Source of the DNA: JAWRCU01 sp033542235 | Lineage (GTDB): Bacteria; Pseudomonadota; Alphaproteobacteria; Rhizobiales; Rhizobiaceae | Assembly: GCF_033542235.1 (NCBI RefSeq) | Contig: NZ_JAWRCU010000007.1 | Location: 1 to 64,000 of the forward strand | Length of the DNA stretch: 64,000 nt | Reading direction: 5' to 3' | Shown here: positions 16,538-26,262 of the stretch, piece by piece | Position numbering within the stretch: position 1 is the stretch's first letter | How the letters are laid out: the number at the start of each line of letters is the position of its first letter | Translations under genes and position numbers: made by a program | The notes under the pieces: model-generated | The model's input: the letters and a program-made list of their open reading frames with translations, nothing else | Told to the model about the DNA's origin: nothing | The model's database searches: none

Positions 16538-16681
16538 ATCCGCATCTCCTCGTCCTTATGAATAACATAGATAGAAAAATGGTTGCAAACGTCGCCGCAT
16601 CTGGTTCCGTTTGCTTCAGTATTTTATCGGCCTGACCAAGTCCTTCTGGCGCGCTTTCATCGAAACCAAGGGAAGGCTCTC

Positions 16682-18865
16682 CTAGTCCTGAGGGTTTGGG
16701 TCGATCGTGGCCCTTACTGCTGCCAGCCCACGCTGTCCCTGTGGGTCGCCGGCGGCAGCAAGCGCCTCGAAGACCTGCCTGGCTTCGTTGATACGTCTTA
16801 GCGACAGGTAGGCGTATCCGCGCATGGCCATCAGATCGAGGCGCTCAGGTGCTATGCGTGCGCGTTGATCGAGTGCCAGGATAGTTTCTGCATAGCGCTT
16901 CTTCTCAAAGAATCCGGTGGCGCGAAGGCTGAGGATGGATGCTTCGAGATCCAGCGCCCGCTCCCTGCTTTGAGGGGTCTTGGCTGCTGCCACCGCCGCC
17001 TCGTTGGCCAGACCGGCTCGAATATAGGCAAGACTCTGGCCCCAAGCGGCATCGCGGCGCACCGCCTCAGAGTTGGTTTGCAACGCTGCCTCGAAAGCTG
17101 CGACGGCCTCCATTGGACGATCGATCTCCATGAGGCACCAACCCCGAGAGAGTGCCACCCGTCCTGTGGCTGGTGAATAGAGGTCGGTTTTGCTGCATCC
17201 TTGGAGATTGGGCTGTGTTGCAGCGCCCCGGCGGTTGTGGGGCGACGTTTCCGTCTGAACCGTTTCCTCGGGCATGACCATCTTACCGCCTTCCACGGTC
17301 GCAACAGCTTTCCTTCGTGCGGCAGCTGTTGCAGCCGTCTTAACCTGAGGTTCGGCAATGGTGGCGATACGTTCTGACCGGCTGGCCCATTGTCTTTGGA
17401 GTTCCGCGACACCTTGCTTGTCCCCTAACGCCATGCGCACTACGGCCAATCCATAGGCGGACGGTTCGTCATCCGCCTTCCATTGCAGAGCCGCAGAAAA
17501 CCATTTGGCCGCTGTCTGGTCCTGATCGAATGCGTGAGCGTACCATCCCAGCTGTTGGGCTGCGGCAGCGTCTTTGGCCTTCGCCACCACTGGCACGATT
17601 CGCTGCAAAATTATCGGGTCGATTGGTGCGATCGGCTCGACCGCCAACAGGTTAGTCACCGCGGCGAGATAGGTGTTGCGTAGCTCGTCGGACGTATCCT
17701 GCCATTTGTAGAGAATGTTCTCGGCCTCTCCCGGCTTCTGGAGCGCTATCAAGGCCAGAGCCAATCCCTGCGAAGTCTCGGCGCTATCCTCGACCTGGCG
17801 AGCCTTGGCGAACCAGGTTTGGGCATTGGCAGCATCGTCGTGCCGCAGATAGTACCAGCCGAGTAGCAGCGCATCGGAAGCAAGTCCGCTGTTCTGTCCA
17901 AGCACTTCGAGCGCCTTCAGATCCGCTTCCGGAACAGGCGCGGGTGGTTCGGCTACGCCCGCCGCGACGCTGCGGCGTACCATGTCGGGTCGAACCTTCG
18001 CGAACTCGCCTTGTCCGTCCGCCCCCGGCCGTTCTGTCGCCAGCAATTCGTCGATGGCATCGCGTTGCAGCAGCGGCACCGCCTTCTGCACGGTCGCCAC
18101 CCGCTCGCCCGGATTATCGCAGTTGCGCAGGATATAAAGATAGGCCTCTTTGGCGCGGTCGGGGCGGCTGGTCATCGCGAATGCCTCAGCGACGCGCCAG
18201 AGCGTATCGACCTCGCTGCAGGTAAGCAGGGCAGGGCTGTTCGCGGCAATGGTCACCACGGTTTCGTACTGCTTGAGCTCGGATGCGTTCACGAGCCTTT
18301 CGCGGGCCTCGGCGACAGCCAACCGGTCGAGCAAATCCTTTGGCGGTTGCCAGTTCGGCTCCCGCGTCTGCCGATCGGCGATGGCGCTACGCAGCTGGGC
18401 GTATTTGCCTTGCGAATAGAGCGTCCACAACACGTCCACCCGCGGGTCGGCTTGCGTTGGCGCCGCGAGGGGATCAGCCGGTGGCGTCCAGTTCGGATAA
18501 AGAGCGCGCAAACGTGCGATCTCTGCCTGGAGTCGTTTGGTGTCGCCCTGCCGGGCGAAATACCTCAAAGCGGTCTCATCTACGCTGCCGGCCTCGCTCG
18601 AAGTCGCTACCGGTGCTGGCGGCCGCTCGCGAGGTTCCGCCTGCGCGAGATTTGGCCTCGGAGCCTCAGGAGCCAGGCCATCTTCGACATGTTGTGTGCG
18701 ATCGATTTCCCGTGTCGGCGGCGATCCCTGGCTTTCGCGGCCACCGACATTGGCGTCCTCGATTGATGAGAAGACCGTCTCGTCGTTGTCCTTGCCTAGC
18801 AGCCAGTAGGCCCCGACCGCGCTGACAACGAGTATCGTCAGCAGTATCGCCCTTGCAGGGGTCAT
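16682..18865 (-). CDS. bcsK: TPR protein of the cellulose operon (BcsK-like)
   Basis: 727 residues from ATG 18865 (MTPARAILL), which overlaps the endoglucanase stop by 4 bases; an upstream in-frame ATG lies inside that gene. One N-terminal membrane helix (about 5-24) is followed by a Pro/Ser/Arg-rich linker and then many TPR-like helix pairs through to the C-terminus, for example DALLLGWYYLRHDDAANAQ, GWYAHAFDQDQTAAKWFS and AMRGYAYLSLRRINEARQ. Type III cellulose operons of rhizobia lack BcsC and carry a TPR protein (named BcsK, recalled) in this position. It presumably scaffolds the secretion complex in the periplasm. The symbol rests on position and TPR content. Confidence 0.72.
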   Translation of the reverse strand: MTPARAILLTILVVSAVGAYWLLGKDNDETVFSSIEDANVGGRESQGSPPTREIDRTQHVEDGLAPEAPRPNLAQAEPRERPPAPVATSSEAGSVDETALRYFARQGDTKRLQAEIARLRALYPNWTPPADPLAAPTQADPRVDVLWTLYSQGKYAQLRSAIADRQTREPNWQPPKDLLDRLAVAEARERLVNASELKQYETVVTIAANSPALLTCSEVDTLWRVAEAFAMTSRPDRAKEAYLYILRNCDNPGERVATVQKAVPLLQRDAIDELLATERPGADGQGEFAKVRPDMVRRSVAAGVAEPPAPVPEADLKALEVLGQNSGLASDALLLGWYYLRHDDAANAQTWFAKARQVEDSAETSQGLALALIALQKPGEAENILYKWQDTSDELRNTYLAAVTNLLAVEPIAPIDPIILQRIVPVVAKAKDAAAAQQLGWYAHAFDQDQTAAKWFSAALQWKADDEPSAYGLAVVRMALGDKQGVAELQRQWASRSERIATIAEPQVKTAATAAARRKAVATVEGGKMVMPEETVQTETSPHNRRGAATQPNLQGCSKTDLYSPATGRVALSRGWCLMEIDRPMEAVAAFEAALQTNSEAVRRDAAWGQSLAYIRAGLANEAAVAAAKTPQSRERALDLEASILSLRATGFFEKKRYAETILALDQRARIAPERLDLMAMRGYAYLSLRRINEARQVFEALAAAGDPQGQRGLAAVRATIDPNPQD

Positions 18866-19908
18866 CGACAGCCCCCTTGTCGCTCCGCGATATAAGCGAG
18901 ACCGAGCAGATGCAGCGTCGAAGGATAATAGAGCGTCGGGGCAAAGGATTTGAGCGCGGCCGGTACGGGCGTACCCTTCGTCGCGCATGCCGCCAGTGCC
19001 GTTATGATCCTGTACCCCGGATCGGTCAGGGCCTGGCGGCCCTCGCCGGTCTCAACATCCGTGATGTCTACAGCGCCGGCCGCGTTCATTTCGGCGAAAG
19101 GATCGAGCAGGCCGGGATCGGTGACCCCGGAGCGCAGCAGATAGAGCGGCACCCTTAGGGCATTGTACCCGAATTCAGGAGGAAATCCTTTGGCGGGCTT
19201 AGAATCTGCCTTTAGCGAGAGCCAATCGGGCGGCAGCCTCTTCGGGCCAATCAGCGAGAGGGCGACAAGGTTCAGTCCGTCTCTTGCAATCCCGTCCCAG
19301 CCTGTCTGCGGGTCGAGTTCCGCAAAGACTGGGAAGGCTTCGAATATCCAGTAGGAGATGTTGATCACAGGACCGTCCTCGCGGTCCTTCGCGCTGAAGC
19401 CGGAAGCCCCGGGCAGGATCAGCCGGCGACCTTCATGCTGATAAACAACGTTCGCAGAAATCGCTTTGACTATCTCGGTCGCCGAGTCGACCAGGTCAGG
19501 CTCACCCCATTCCTTTCCGGCCCGTGCAAGCGCGTAGGCGATGAGGATGTCGCCATCGGCTGCGTTATTGACGTCAGTCACATGAGGGGAGGCGGCCGGG
19601 TCCCATTTCCAGACGGCAAGATGATCGTTTCTAAGGAGTAGCTCAGTTCGCGTGAACGACCATATCAATTCGAAATCCGATCGGTTTTCCGCAAGGTAGG
19701 CAAGCAGCAGACCGTATCCTTGTCCTTCCGAGTGGCTGATGTTGCCGTTGCCGTCGTCCACGATGCGACCGCTTGGATCCAGGAATTTCTGTTTGTATGC
19801 GTTCCAGTCGGCGGCAGCGATCAGCGGAGTCGCGGCTCCGGCCCGCACCGATGGATTGAAAACGATCCCCATCACGCAATAGAATGCACAGGCAAGAACG
19901 TGCCTCAT
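18862..19908 (-). CDS. bcsZ: Periplasmic endo-1,4-beta-glucanase, GH8 (BcsZ/CelC)
   Basis: 348 residues from ATG 19908 (MRHVLACAFY), coupled to the bcsB stop by a 4-base overlap. A signal peptide ends near VRAGAA. GH8 marks are WNAYKQKFLDPSGRIVDDG, the catalytic acid Glu in ISHSEGQGYGLLLA, the Asp region NNAADGDILIAYAL, and the C-terminal YYPSTLHLLGL. The enzyme hydrolyses cellulose in the periplasm and is needed for normal fibre formation in rhizobia and Agrobacterium (CelC, known). It is encoded between bcsB and the TPR gene, the standard rhizobial order. Confidence 0.92.
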   Translation of the reverse strand: MRHVLACAFYCVMGIVFNPSVRAGAATPLIAAADWNAYKQKFLDPSGRIVDDGNGNISHSEGQGYGLLLAYLAENRSDFELIWSFTRTELLLRNDHLAVWKWDPAASPHVTDVNNAADGDILIAYALARAGKEWGEPDLVDSATEIVKAISANVVYQHEGRRLILPGASGFSAKDREDGPVINISYWIFEAFPVFAELDPQTGWDGIARDGLNLVALSLIGPKRLPPDWLSLKADSKPAKGFPPEFGYNALRVPLYLLRSGVTDPGLLDPFAEMNAAGAVDITDVETGEGRQALTDPGYRIITALAACATKGTPVPAALKSFAPTLYYPSTLHLLGLAYIAERQGGCR

Positions 19909-22292
19909 TTGTGTCTCCCCAGTCCGGACAAGAAACCCGCCGTGGCCAGACCAAGAAGGCAACATGCAATGAAGAGTGCGCAGGCATAGGAGAGCGGGTT
20001 GGCCGACAGCCAGTTTGCCGCGATCAAGCGGTAGTTCGTCAGCGAGAAAGGTTGTGTTGGAATAAGCTCAACACGGCCGTTTGAGATCGTGCCCAGGTCA
20101 TGAGCAACGTTCAAAGTGACGATCTGACCGGAAATGCGATTCCACACGTTTTCGGAGACAAGCGTGAACGTGGCGTCCCTGAGGGCAGTTGGATTGGGGG
20201 CTGTGACTGCCGTCCAAGTCCGTCCGCCTCCCGGGCTCGCCTTCTGAGCCATCACCATCCGTGTGTCGCGGCCCGGTGAGTAGGGCGGTGCGTCGCGCGG
20301 CAGGAGCCTGAATGAACCTACGGTGAGATCGAACGTTCGGCTGAACCAGTCCTGGAGCGCGCTCACCCTGCCATGCCAGCCGCGCCCAGACAGTTCCTCC
20401 CGCCAGCGGGCAAAAGTCGCATCCGTGTCGGGCTTGTCCTCCTGTCCAGTATTGTTCGTCCTGCCGTTGCCCCAGATGGCCTTTATTTCCTGCGAAACCC
20501 CCAGTTGCGAAAGGACCTGCCCTTGAATATCGCCGATCGATCCCACAAAGATCGCATTCCGATCCACAGCTGCTGACAACGGCATCGTTTCGATGGGGAT
20601 TGGCCGGCCCGCGACGACGGACATGCGGGCTAGAAGCGTTGCCGCTGCCGACAAGGCCTCCGGCTGCGTGCTCTCGACGAATAGCGCAACCGGCTCTTCT
20701 GAGCGGTTATAGGGGAAGCCCGTCCCTGAAATGCCGGCAAGCTCGGGCCGTCGCGCGATGCGTGCGAAATTTGGCATTTCGAATTCCGAGGTGTCGAAGA
20801 GGACGAAGCGGGCGTCTTTGCGCGCAGTGGCTGCGGGGGCACATGCCGCATCTGCCTCAGTCATCAGCACCGCCTCGATGCCGATCACGTTTGCCCCGGG
20901 GCGGAAATGCCGCATCGTAACTCCCACCGGGAAATGGCGCAGGATGGCGCCTCCGGACTGAGTTATCGGAATGGTGGCCGCTATGTTCGAATTGACGTAA
21001 ATATCGATATGGCTGCCCGGCAGCACTTCAGGGGAGTAGGCCGCATCGAGCAGCAGTGTGAATTCCCCATAATCATTGGCATAGAAGTCCGAAGGGACCC
21101 CAAATCCGAAATCGGTCTTGAACCGCCGCCCTGCAAACTCCTGCGTCGCGACACCGAACTCGGCAAGGGTCTTTCTGCTTCGCTCGCGGAAGATCGGGGC
21201 GTCCGGTGACCGCCAGCTGTGGGTGGACAGTGTGGGCCGGAGGACGGTGTCGGGTAGATTGAGGGGAGCGAATATGCCTGCGATCGCCGCGTCGACCGCC
21301 TGCCAGTTGGGGCCGCTTACGACGAGGATCGATCCGCCGGACGAGGCGTCGTCGACAAAGCTCGCTACTGGCGACGTCGCGGCCGCATCTGGAAGATTGG
21401 GAACCATCCCGGAAATTTCGGCGGCCGTTCCGAGCACGATGGTCATCCTGCCGGGGCCCGGCTCAAATGCTTTTTCCCGTGAGACGGTCACCGATTGGTT
21501 CGGCATGCCTGCCGCAATGGCCACGCCTTCGGCCAGTCTGACGATGGAGGTCGAGACCGCGGAGCGATCCAGCTCAGGCACGACGATGTTGAATTGCGTT
21601 GATCCTTGATCATCGACACCGATCGTAGCGAAATCCTCCAGCCGATGAATTCCTGAGCCTGGGTTTGCGAAGCTGAGATAGGTCCTGGCTGGAGCAATTT
21701 CGGTCCACAAGTCGTAGGTGGATTGGATGGAGCAATCGGTTCTGTGCCTTAGCGATGCCGCCACGGAGATGACGTTGTCGCCCGATCGTAGCAATCTGTC
21801 GGGAATTGGCACTTGCAGGTCCGATATCGTTTCGGAGGAGCGAACTGGCTCCTTGATGAGTGAAACGCCGTTGATCTCGATCTCCAGGGTGGAAGCCTCC
21901 GGCGCTACCACGACGGCATTCTGATAGCCGAGATGGAGGACGGTTTTGGAAACAGCCTGCTCGCCTGTCAGCTGGAACGACCAGCTGCGGCGATCGATCT
22001 CCCCTGACAGCACCAGTTTGTTGAACGGCACAAGGTTCCTTCGGGCGCTTGCTGTTGACGCCGCTGGGCTTGGCCCACTGCTGGAGGTGGGCTCCAGTGC
22101 CTGATCGCCTTGATCAAGTGTCTTCTCTGCTGCCGTCCCCCGGTCACCGCTAAAGGGACCGGGGGTTGGTGCGATTTGCTCGGACGGCTTTTCAACCGGC
22201 CTTTCGGGCGACATATCAAAGGGTTGCGTCTGAGCTGACGCTGCGCCGGCTGAAAAGGCGAGCAACATGAAGGCCGAGAGGATGCGCTTCAT
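19905..22292 (-). CDS. bcsB: Cellulose synthase regulatory/periplasmic subunit BcsB
   Basis: 795 residues. A signal peptide (MKRILSAFMLLAFSAGAASAQ at the start) is followed by two repeats of carbohydrate-binding and ferredoxin-like domains. A single C-terminal membrane helix (about 770-792) docks on BcsA. GAGINLGYQN-like motifs are seen as LHLGYQNAVVV, and DLWTEI, SHIDIYVN and GEFTLLLDAAYS fit the family. It guides the nascent glucan through the periplasm and is required for BcsA activity. The start ATG overlaps the bcsA stop by 4 bases. The length is usual for alphaproteobacterial BcsB. Confidence 0.92.
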   Translation of the reverse strand: MKRILSAFMLLAFSAGAASAQTQPFDMSPERPVEKPSEQIAPTPGPFSGDRGTAAEKTLDQGDQALEPTSSSGPSPAASTASARRNLVPFNKLVLSGEIDRRSWSFQLTGEQAVSKTVLHLGYQNAVVVAPEASTLEIEINGVSLIKEPVRSSETISDLQVPIPDRLLRSGDNVISVAASLRHRTDCSIQSTYDLWTEIAPARTYLSFANPGSGIHRLEDFATIGVDDQGSTQFNIVVPELDRSAVSTSIVRLAEGVAIAAGMPNQSVTVSREKAFEPGPGRMTIVLGTAAEISGMVPNLPDAAATSPVASFVDDASSGGSILVVSGPNWQAVDAAIAGIFAPLNLPDTVLRPTLSTHSWRSPDAPIFRERSRKTLAEFGVATQEFAGRRFKTDFGFGVPSDFYANDYGEFTLLLDAAYSPEVLPGSHIDIYVNSNIAATIPITQSGGAILRHFPVGVTMRHFRPGANVIGIEAVLMTEADAACAPAATARKDARFVLFDTSEFEMPNFARIARRPELAGISGTGFPYNRSEEPVALFVESTQPEALSAAATLLARMSVVAGRPIPIETMPLSAAVDRNAIFVGSIGDIQGQVLSQLGVSQEIKAIWGNGRTNNTGQEDKPDTDATFARWREELSGRGWHGRVSALQDWFSRTFDLTVGSFRLLPRDAPPYSPGRDTRMVMAQKASPGGGRTWTAVTAPNPTALRDATFTLVSENVWNRISGQIVTLNVAHDLGTISNGRVELIPTQPFSLTNYRLIAANWLSANPLSYACALFIACCLLGLATAGFLSGLGRHK

Positions 22293-24496
22293 GTCGCCTC
22301 TTTGGGTTGTGCCTTCCTGGCCAGTGCGGCGGGCTCGCGCGACAGCATCCAGCGGCCAAAATAGACGCTTCCCCTATAGGTCTCGTAAATCGCGAGGCCA
22401 AGGAACCACAACGTACCTTTCGCCAGACCCGGATTGCCCCGGCGCGACAGCTGGAATTGCGTCCATTGATCCGAATTGGCGAAGATCAGATCGGCCACCA
22501 GACGGTGATGGAAAGGCGCATTGGGTGCATAGCTGACGCCGATCTCAATCGCTTCAGCTTGCTTCTGCGTATTTCTGATCGTCAATGGCAGGGTATGAAG
22601 CTCCCCGTCAAAGTAGGTCTTGAACCGCAGTGTGGCTGCGTCGCCTATGTTCAAGGGAAGAGGCTTTTCCGAGAAAAACCGCGCCCTCATGCCGTGGACG
22701 GATACGTCCTCGATGGTGCCCTGCACCCAGTTTTCACCTAGGCCTATCTCGCACCGCCGGCTGACCGTGACGCGGCGGGTCGAAGCCCGCTGCCCGCGCT
22801 CCGACACGACCCCAAGCGCGCAACCTGCGAAGATCAAGTTGATCAGATTCCACCCTCCGACGACCAGGGTGACGTCTGTTTTGAATGGCTCGGCGTAGAC
22901 CTTGTAGACAGTCATGGCTACAGCAGCGAGCAGGATCCCGAAAATCAGAAAGAAGGGCAGCGCGATCTCGGAGAGGCGGCTGTACGCCACCGATTCATCC
23001 TTCGCCGTGACCTTGAAGGAAGGCTTGCGTGGATGAAGTATGACGGAAATCACTGCCGGCAGCAGATGGACCGTCTGGGCGTATTCATAGAGCTCCGAGA
23101 TCCACGGCCATCGGAATGCACCGTAGAGATAGTTCTGCATCATCAGGTTCACGATCATGTAGCTCAGCGTGTAGGCGAGGAACTCGCCGCCCGACGCCGT
23201 GAAAATCTCGAGATCGAAAAACAGATAACAGAGCGGAGCGACCAAGAAGATCGCACGCGGAAACGGGAACAGCCAAAAGAGCGTGGACGACATGTAGCAG
23301 AGCCGCTGCGGTAGCGTCAGGCCGCGCTTCAGCAGGGGGAATCTGAAGCGCAGAATCTGCATCATGCCCTGCGCCCAGCGGCTGCGCTGACCGATGAAGC
23401 TGGCAAACGTCGCCGGCTGGAGGCCAGCAATCAGCGGCTTGTCGACATAGAGACTATTCCAGCCTTGCGCGTGCAGGGCGATTGCTGTCTCGCAATCCTC
23501 CGTGATGCTGATGCCGCTGAAGCCATTTGCGTGTTCGAGCGCCTTGCGGCTCAAAACCGCAGCTGACCCGCAGAAGAATGCAGCGTTCCACTTGTCGAGG
23601 CCCCTTTGGATGATGCCGTAGAACATCTCGTTCTCAGACGGCATCTTCTCGAACGTCCTCAGGTTGCGTTCAAGCGGGTCGGGATTGAGAAAGAAATGCG
23701 GCGTCTGGACGAGGAAAAGTTTCGGATCGTCACTGAAATAGCCGACAGTCTCCTTCAGGAAATCCCGCGCCGGGGCGTGGTCGGCATCGAATACGGCGAT
23801 CAGATCACCACTGGACAGGGCTAGACCATTATTGAGATTGCCGGCCTTGGCATGCTCATTCTTCTCGCGCGTGAGATAGATCGCATCGAGATCTTGGCAA
23901 AGCTGTTTCAACCTAGCGTGGCGCTCTTCGGCCTCGCGGGCTTGATCCACCTTCGTTGCGTTTCGCTTTTGTACCGTCCCCCCATCATCAAGCAGCCAGA
24001 CTTTGACCTTGTCCGTCGGATAATCGAGTGACTTCGCCGCCGCGATGGTGTTGGCCAGCAGCTCGGGTTCTTCATTGTAGGTCGGAATGAAGACGTCCAC
24101 GCTCGGCCAGTCCTGCCCCGGCTTCTCGTTGAGGGCGCGCGAAGCGCGCGGAGGCAGAGGCATGGCCACCACGAAGAGGCTGAGCGCCAGCATCATGACG
24201 CTATACATTTCGGCGCAATAGAGCAGGAAGCCGGGGATGAAATCCTGCGGCTGGTTGATCGGCGGCAGCGTGCCGGTCGTGCGCCAGTATACGTAGCGCA
24301 GAACCACCGCCGTTCCGAACGAGAGCGCGATCAGCCGCCAGATGCCTTCCGACCGGACGAGCTTCAGCACCATCATCGCTGCAAGCACCGAAAGGCTCGC
24401 GATGAGCTGCGTCTGCAGGCTGATCGGCAGCGTGATCAGCGTGATGACGACAGCTGAAGCGATTGCCCACAGGGTAAGCACTCGGAGCTTTCGCAT
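22289..24496 (-). CDS. bcsA: Cellulose synthase catalytic subunit BcsA with PilZ domain
   Basis: 735 residues, with GGGAG about 7 bases before ATG 24496. N-terminal membrane helices (about 10-115) are followed by a GT2 domain with D170-D171, D237-A-D239, T332-E-D and QRSRW (370-374). More helices follow (about 400-560), then a PilZ domain (about 565-670) with RASTR (570-574, RxxxR) and DVSVHG (597-602, DxSxxG). These last two motifs bind c-di-GMP. The enzyme polymerises UDP-glucose into beta-1,4-glucan at the inner membrane and opens only with c-di-GMP. A c-di-GMP turnover gene lies downstream on the same strand. Confidence 0.96.
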   Translation of the reverse strand: MRKLRVLTLWAIASAVVITLITLPISLQTQLIASLSVLAAMMVLKLVRSEGIWRLIALSFGTAVVLRYVYWRTTGTLPPINQPQDFIPGFLLYCAEMYSVMMLALSLFVVAMPLPPRASRALNEKPGQDWPSVDVFIPTYNEEPELLANTIAAAKSLDYPTDKVKVWLLDDGGTVQKRNATKVDQAREAEERHARLKQLCQDLDAIYLTREKNEHAKAGNLNNGLALSSGDLIAVFDADHAPARDFLKETVGYFSDDPKLFLVQTPHFFLNPDPLERNLRTFEKMPSENEMFYGIIQRGLDKWNAAFFCGSAAVLSRKALEHANGFSGISITEDCETAIALHAQGWNSLYVDKPLIAGLQPATFASFIGQRSRWAQGMMQILRFRFPLLKRGLTLPQRLCYMSSTLFWLFPFPRAIFLVAPLCYLFFDLEIFTASGGEFLAYTLSYMIVNLMMQNYLYGAFRWPWISELYEYAQTVHLLPAVISVILHPRKPSFKVTAKDESVAYSRLSEIALPFFLIFGILLAAVAMTVYKVYAEPFKTDVTLVVGGWNLINLIFAGCALGVVSERGQRASTRRVTVSRRCEIGLGENWVQGTIEDVSVHGMRARFFSEKPLPLNIGDAATLRFKTYFDGELHTLPLTIRNTQKQAEAIEIGVSYAPNAPFHHRLVADLIFANSDQWTQFQLSRRGNPGLAKGTLWFLGLAIYETYRGSVYFGRWMLSREPAALARKAQPKEAT

Positions 24497-24656
24497 GCCG
24501 AACTCCCGCTCTCGATAAAATCAATCCATGACCAGCAGGCAACGAGAGGCGGCGTGTGCAGCCCGCTTTCCATGCCGGATGATATTCGGGGGAAACGCCC
24601 TTGGTTCCGTTTGATTTTCGTTATCGTAAAGAAACCCTGACCTCATCGTCTCGGCC

Positions 24657-25586
24657 TTAGTCGATGGGGGGCGGCGGTGGAACGACCGGTCCGCTTGCAG
24701 CTGGTGCCGGAGTAGCGGCCTGTTGCTCAGGGGGCGCTGCGGCGCCAGGCGGAGGAGGGACGAGCGGGCCGCTGGGCTTCGGCGGTTCGGGCGCCGCTGC
24801 AGCCTGACCCGCCACCGTTTTTGGTCGGTCCTTTTTCGCAATCGGCGAGGTCACCGGCACAGCTACCGTCTCGAACCGGGCGGCGCCGAGCGGATATATG
24901 TCAGGGCCGCGAGCACCAAGAGACTGCGGAGGCGGCGCGGGCGTTCCGTAGGGATTCCAGCTCCTGTCCGCAAAAAAAGCGTCGATAGTATAGCCGTACA
25001 TCACTGAAAGAAGAGTCTGCTCCGTTGCGCCAGTCTCACAGAGCCGGACACGTATGTCGATAAAACCTTGGTTGGAGAGGAGGGTTGCATCACCCTTGAT
25101 GCCCTGCCAGCCGTAGAGGCAAAGGTCCGGTCCGCTGCGGCCCACGCCATAACCAAACGGGCCATAGCGGTTCTGCACGTAGTAGGGCGACTTTCTCATT
25201 GCGATGCCGGGCAATGATGCCCGCATCTCCGCGATCGCCCGCAAGGGAGCTAGCGCGCCGTCGGCATGCTGTTTCAGCCGCACGTGAATGCTGTTCTGTC
25301 CCGGTGTCCTTGCATGGGTGGCGAGCATTATGTCCTGGCCGGTGCCACGCTGGACGACTGCCATGATAGCCGGTCCGCCGGGCGGCGGTTTCACGAATGC
25401 CTTTTCGGGAGGGACCGCTTCATGCGTAGCCGACGTCGAGATTTCCGGCGGACCGGCGCAGCCGGCGACAAGCATGGTTCCTGAGGCCCACAGTGCGATG
25501 CCCCACAACTTGCTTGGTAGTCTGACCAACCGCAGGCAAGATGCTGCCAACTGTTGCTCGCAAACAAACTTTGCACTTCGCTTCAT
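24657..25586 (-). CDS. bcsN: Cellulose biosynthesis lipoprotein BcsN
   Basis: 309 residues from ATG 25586; no start has a clear ribosome site, and a TTG some 20 codons further in is an alternative that would give a shorter signal. A hydrophobic segment ends in the lipobox LVAGC, so the mature protein is a probable lipoprotein. The central part (AIAEMRASLPG, YVQNRYGPFGYGVGR, ATLLSNQGFIDIRVRLCE) matches the BcsN family of alphaproteobacterial cellulose operons. The tail is a long Pro/Ala-rich segment ending VVPPPPPID. It sits 160 bases upstream of bcsA and probably starts the operon. Its exact role in cellulose export is not known. Confidence 0.8.
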   Translation of the reverse strand: MKRSAKFVCEQQLAASCLRLVRLPSKLWGIALWASGTMLVAGCAGPPEISTSATHEAVPPEKAFVKPPPGGPAIMAVVQRGTGQDIMLATHARTPGQNSIHVRLKQHADGALAPLRAIAEMRASLPGIAMRKSPYYVQNRYGPFGYGVGRSGPDLCLYGWQGIKGDATLLSNQGFIDIRVRLCETGATEQTLLSVMYGYTIDAFFADRSWNPYGTPAPPPQSLGARGPDIYPLGAARFETVAVPVTSPIAKKDRPKTVAGQAAAAPEPPKPSGPLVPPPPGAAAPPEQQAATPAPAASGPVVPPPPPID

Positions 25587-25771
25587 CGTGACAGATGGGA
25601 CGGTCAGCCTCGATAAACGGCATTGGCGAATCACGAATCCGGCAGGACTCACTTCGTGTCGAAGATGAGGAAGTGCTCCGCCCTGTCCAAGCTTGATCTG
25701 CTCGATCCACAGCTTTGTCGGACAACCGGCGGCAGGGAATTGAATTGCGCTTCAGTGAAGCGGATAGCTGA

Positions 25772-26209
25772 TCATGGCCGCTGAAGCTGCGCTTCGATGG
25801 CTGCCTTGTCGATGATCGACCACACCTCTTTGATTTTCCGCGCGTCGAATTCGTAGAACACGTTTTCCGAGAACGAAACCTTGCGTCCATTGACCTCTAG
25901 CCCAAGGAAACTGCCCTTGGGCGTGCACTCGAACCTCAAGCGGCTCGCGATGCGCGGAGGCTCGCAAATCAGCAGCTCTATGTTGAAACGAAGGTCCGGG
26001 ATTTGGTCAAAATCCCTCTCAAGCATTTCGCGGTAGCCGGACAAGCCGATTCGTTCGCCATTGTAGCGCACATCATCGTGCACGAATTTTTCCAGCGCTA
26101 TCCAATCCTGTCTGTTGAGGCAGCGGATATACGCGCGGTAGGTGGTGGCGAGGCTGCTGTCGGTCAAAGCACTTGCCTGTGTCGGGGGGGGGGGAGCGGC
26201 GGGGCCCAT
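25772..26209 (-). CDS. SnoaL-like (NTF2-fold, ester-cyclase type) protein with G11 tract
   Basis: 145 residues from ATG 26209; TTG 26167 is an alternative that removes the first 14. The core reads as an NTF2-like alpha+beta barrel: YRAYIRCLNRQDWIALEKFVHDDVRYNG, GYREMLERDFDQIPDLRFNI, and FSENVFYEFDARKIKEVWSIIDKAAIEAQL. This resembles SnoaL-like ester-cyclase family proteins, whose members bind small hydrophobic ligands. The substrate is unknown. A run of 11 G (11 C in the coding sense) at 26184-26194 encodes the proline stretch at residues 5-9, and a length change there would shift the frame. The gene stands alone between the cellulose operon and a membrane protein gene. Confidence 0.7.
   Translation of the reverse strand: MGPAAPPPPTQASALTDSSLATTYRAYIRCLNRQDWIALEKFVHDDVRYNGERIGLSGYREMLERDFDQIPDLRFNIELLICEPPRIASRLRFECTPKGSFLGLEVNGRKVSFSENVFYEFDARKIKEVWSIIDKAAIEAQLQRP
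26184..26194. repeat. Homopolymer of 11 G in the 5' end of the SnoaL-like gene
   Basis: Eleven consecutive G on the + strand lie within the first ten codons of the minus-strand gene that starts at 26209, or 17-27 bases before the alternative TTG start at 26167. It is the longest mononucleotide run noticed in the window. Such tracts can change length by slippage and are also prone to assembly error. Confidence 0.9.
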
Positions 26210-26262
26210 TCCTTGCCACGTCGCGGGCGCGAATGGGGGAGCCTTCTCGATCCCTTATGAGC

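Noticed and set aside
16538..16681. Promoter for the signalling operon between bcsK and the GGDEF-EAL gene
   Set aside because: A TTGCAA and a TATTCA can be placed 18 bases apart on the minus strand, but both boxes are weak and I could not support a call.
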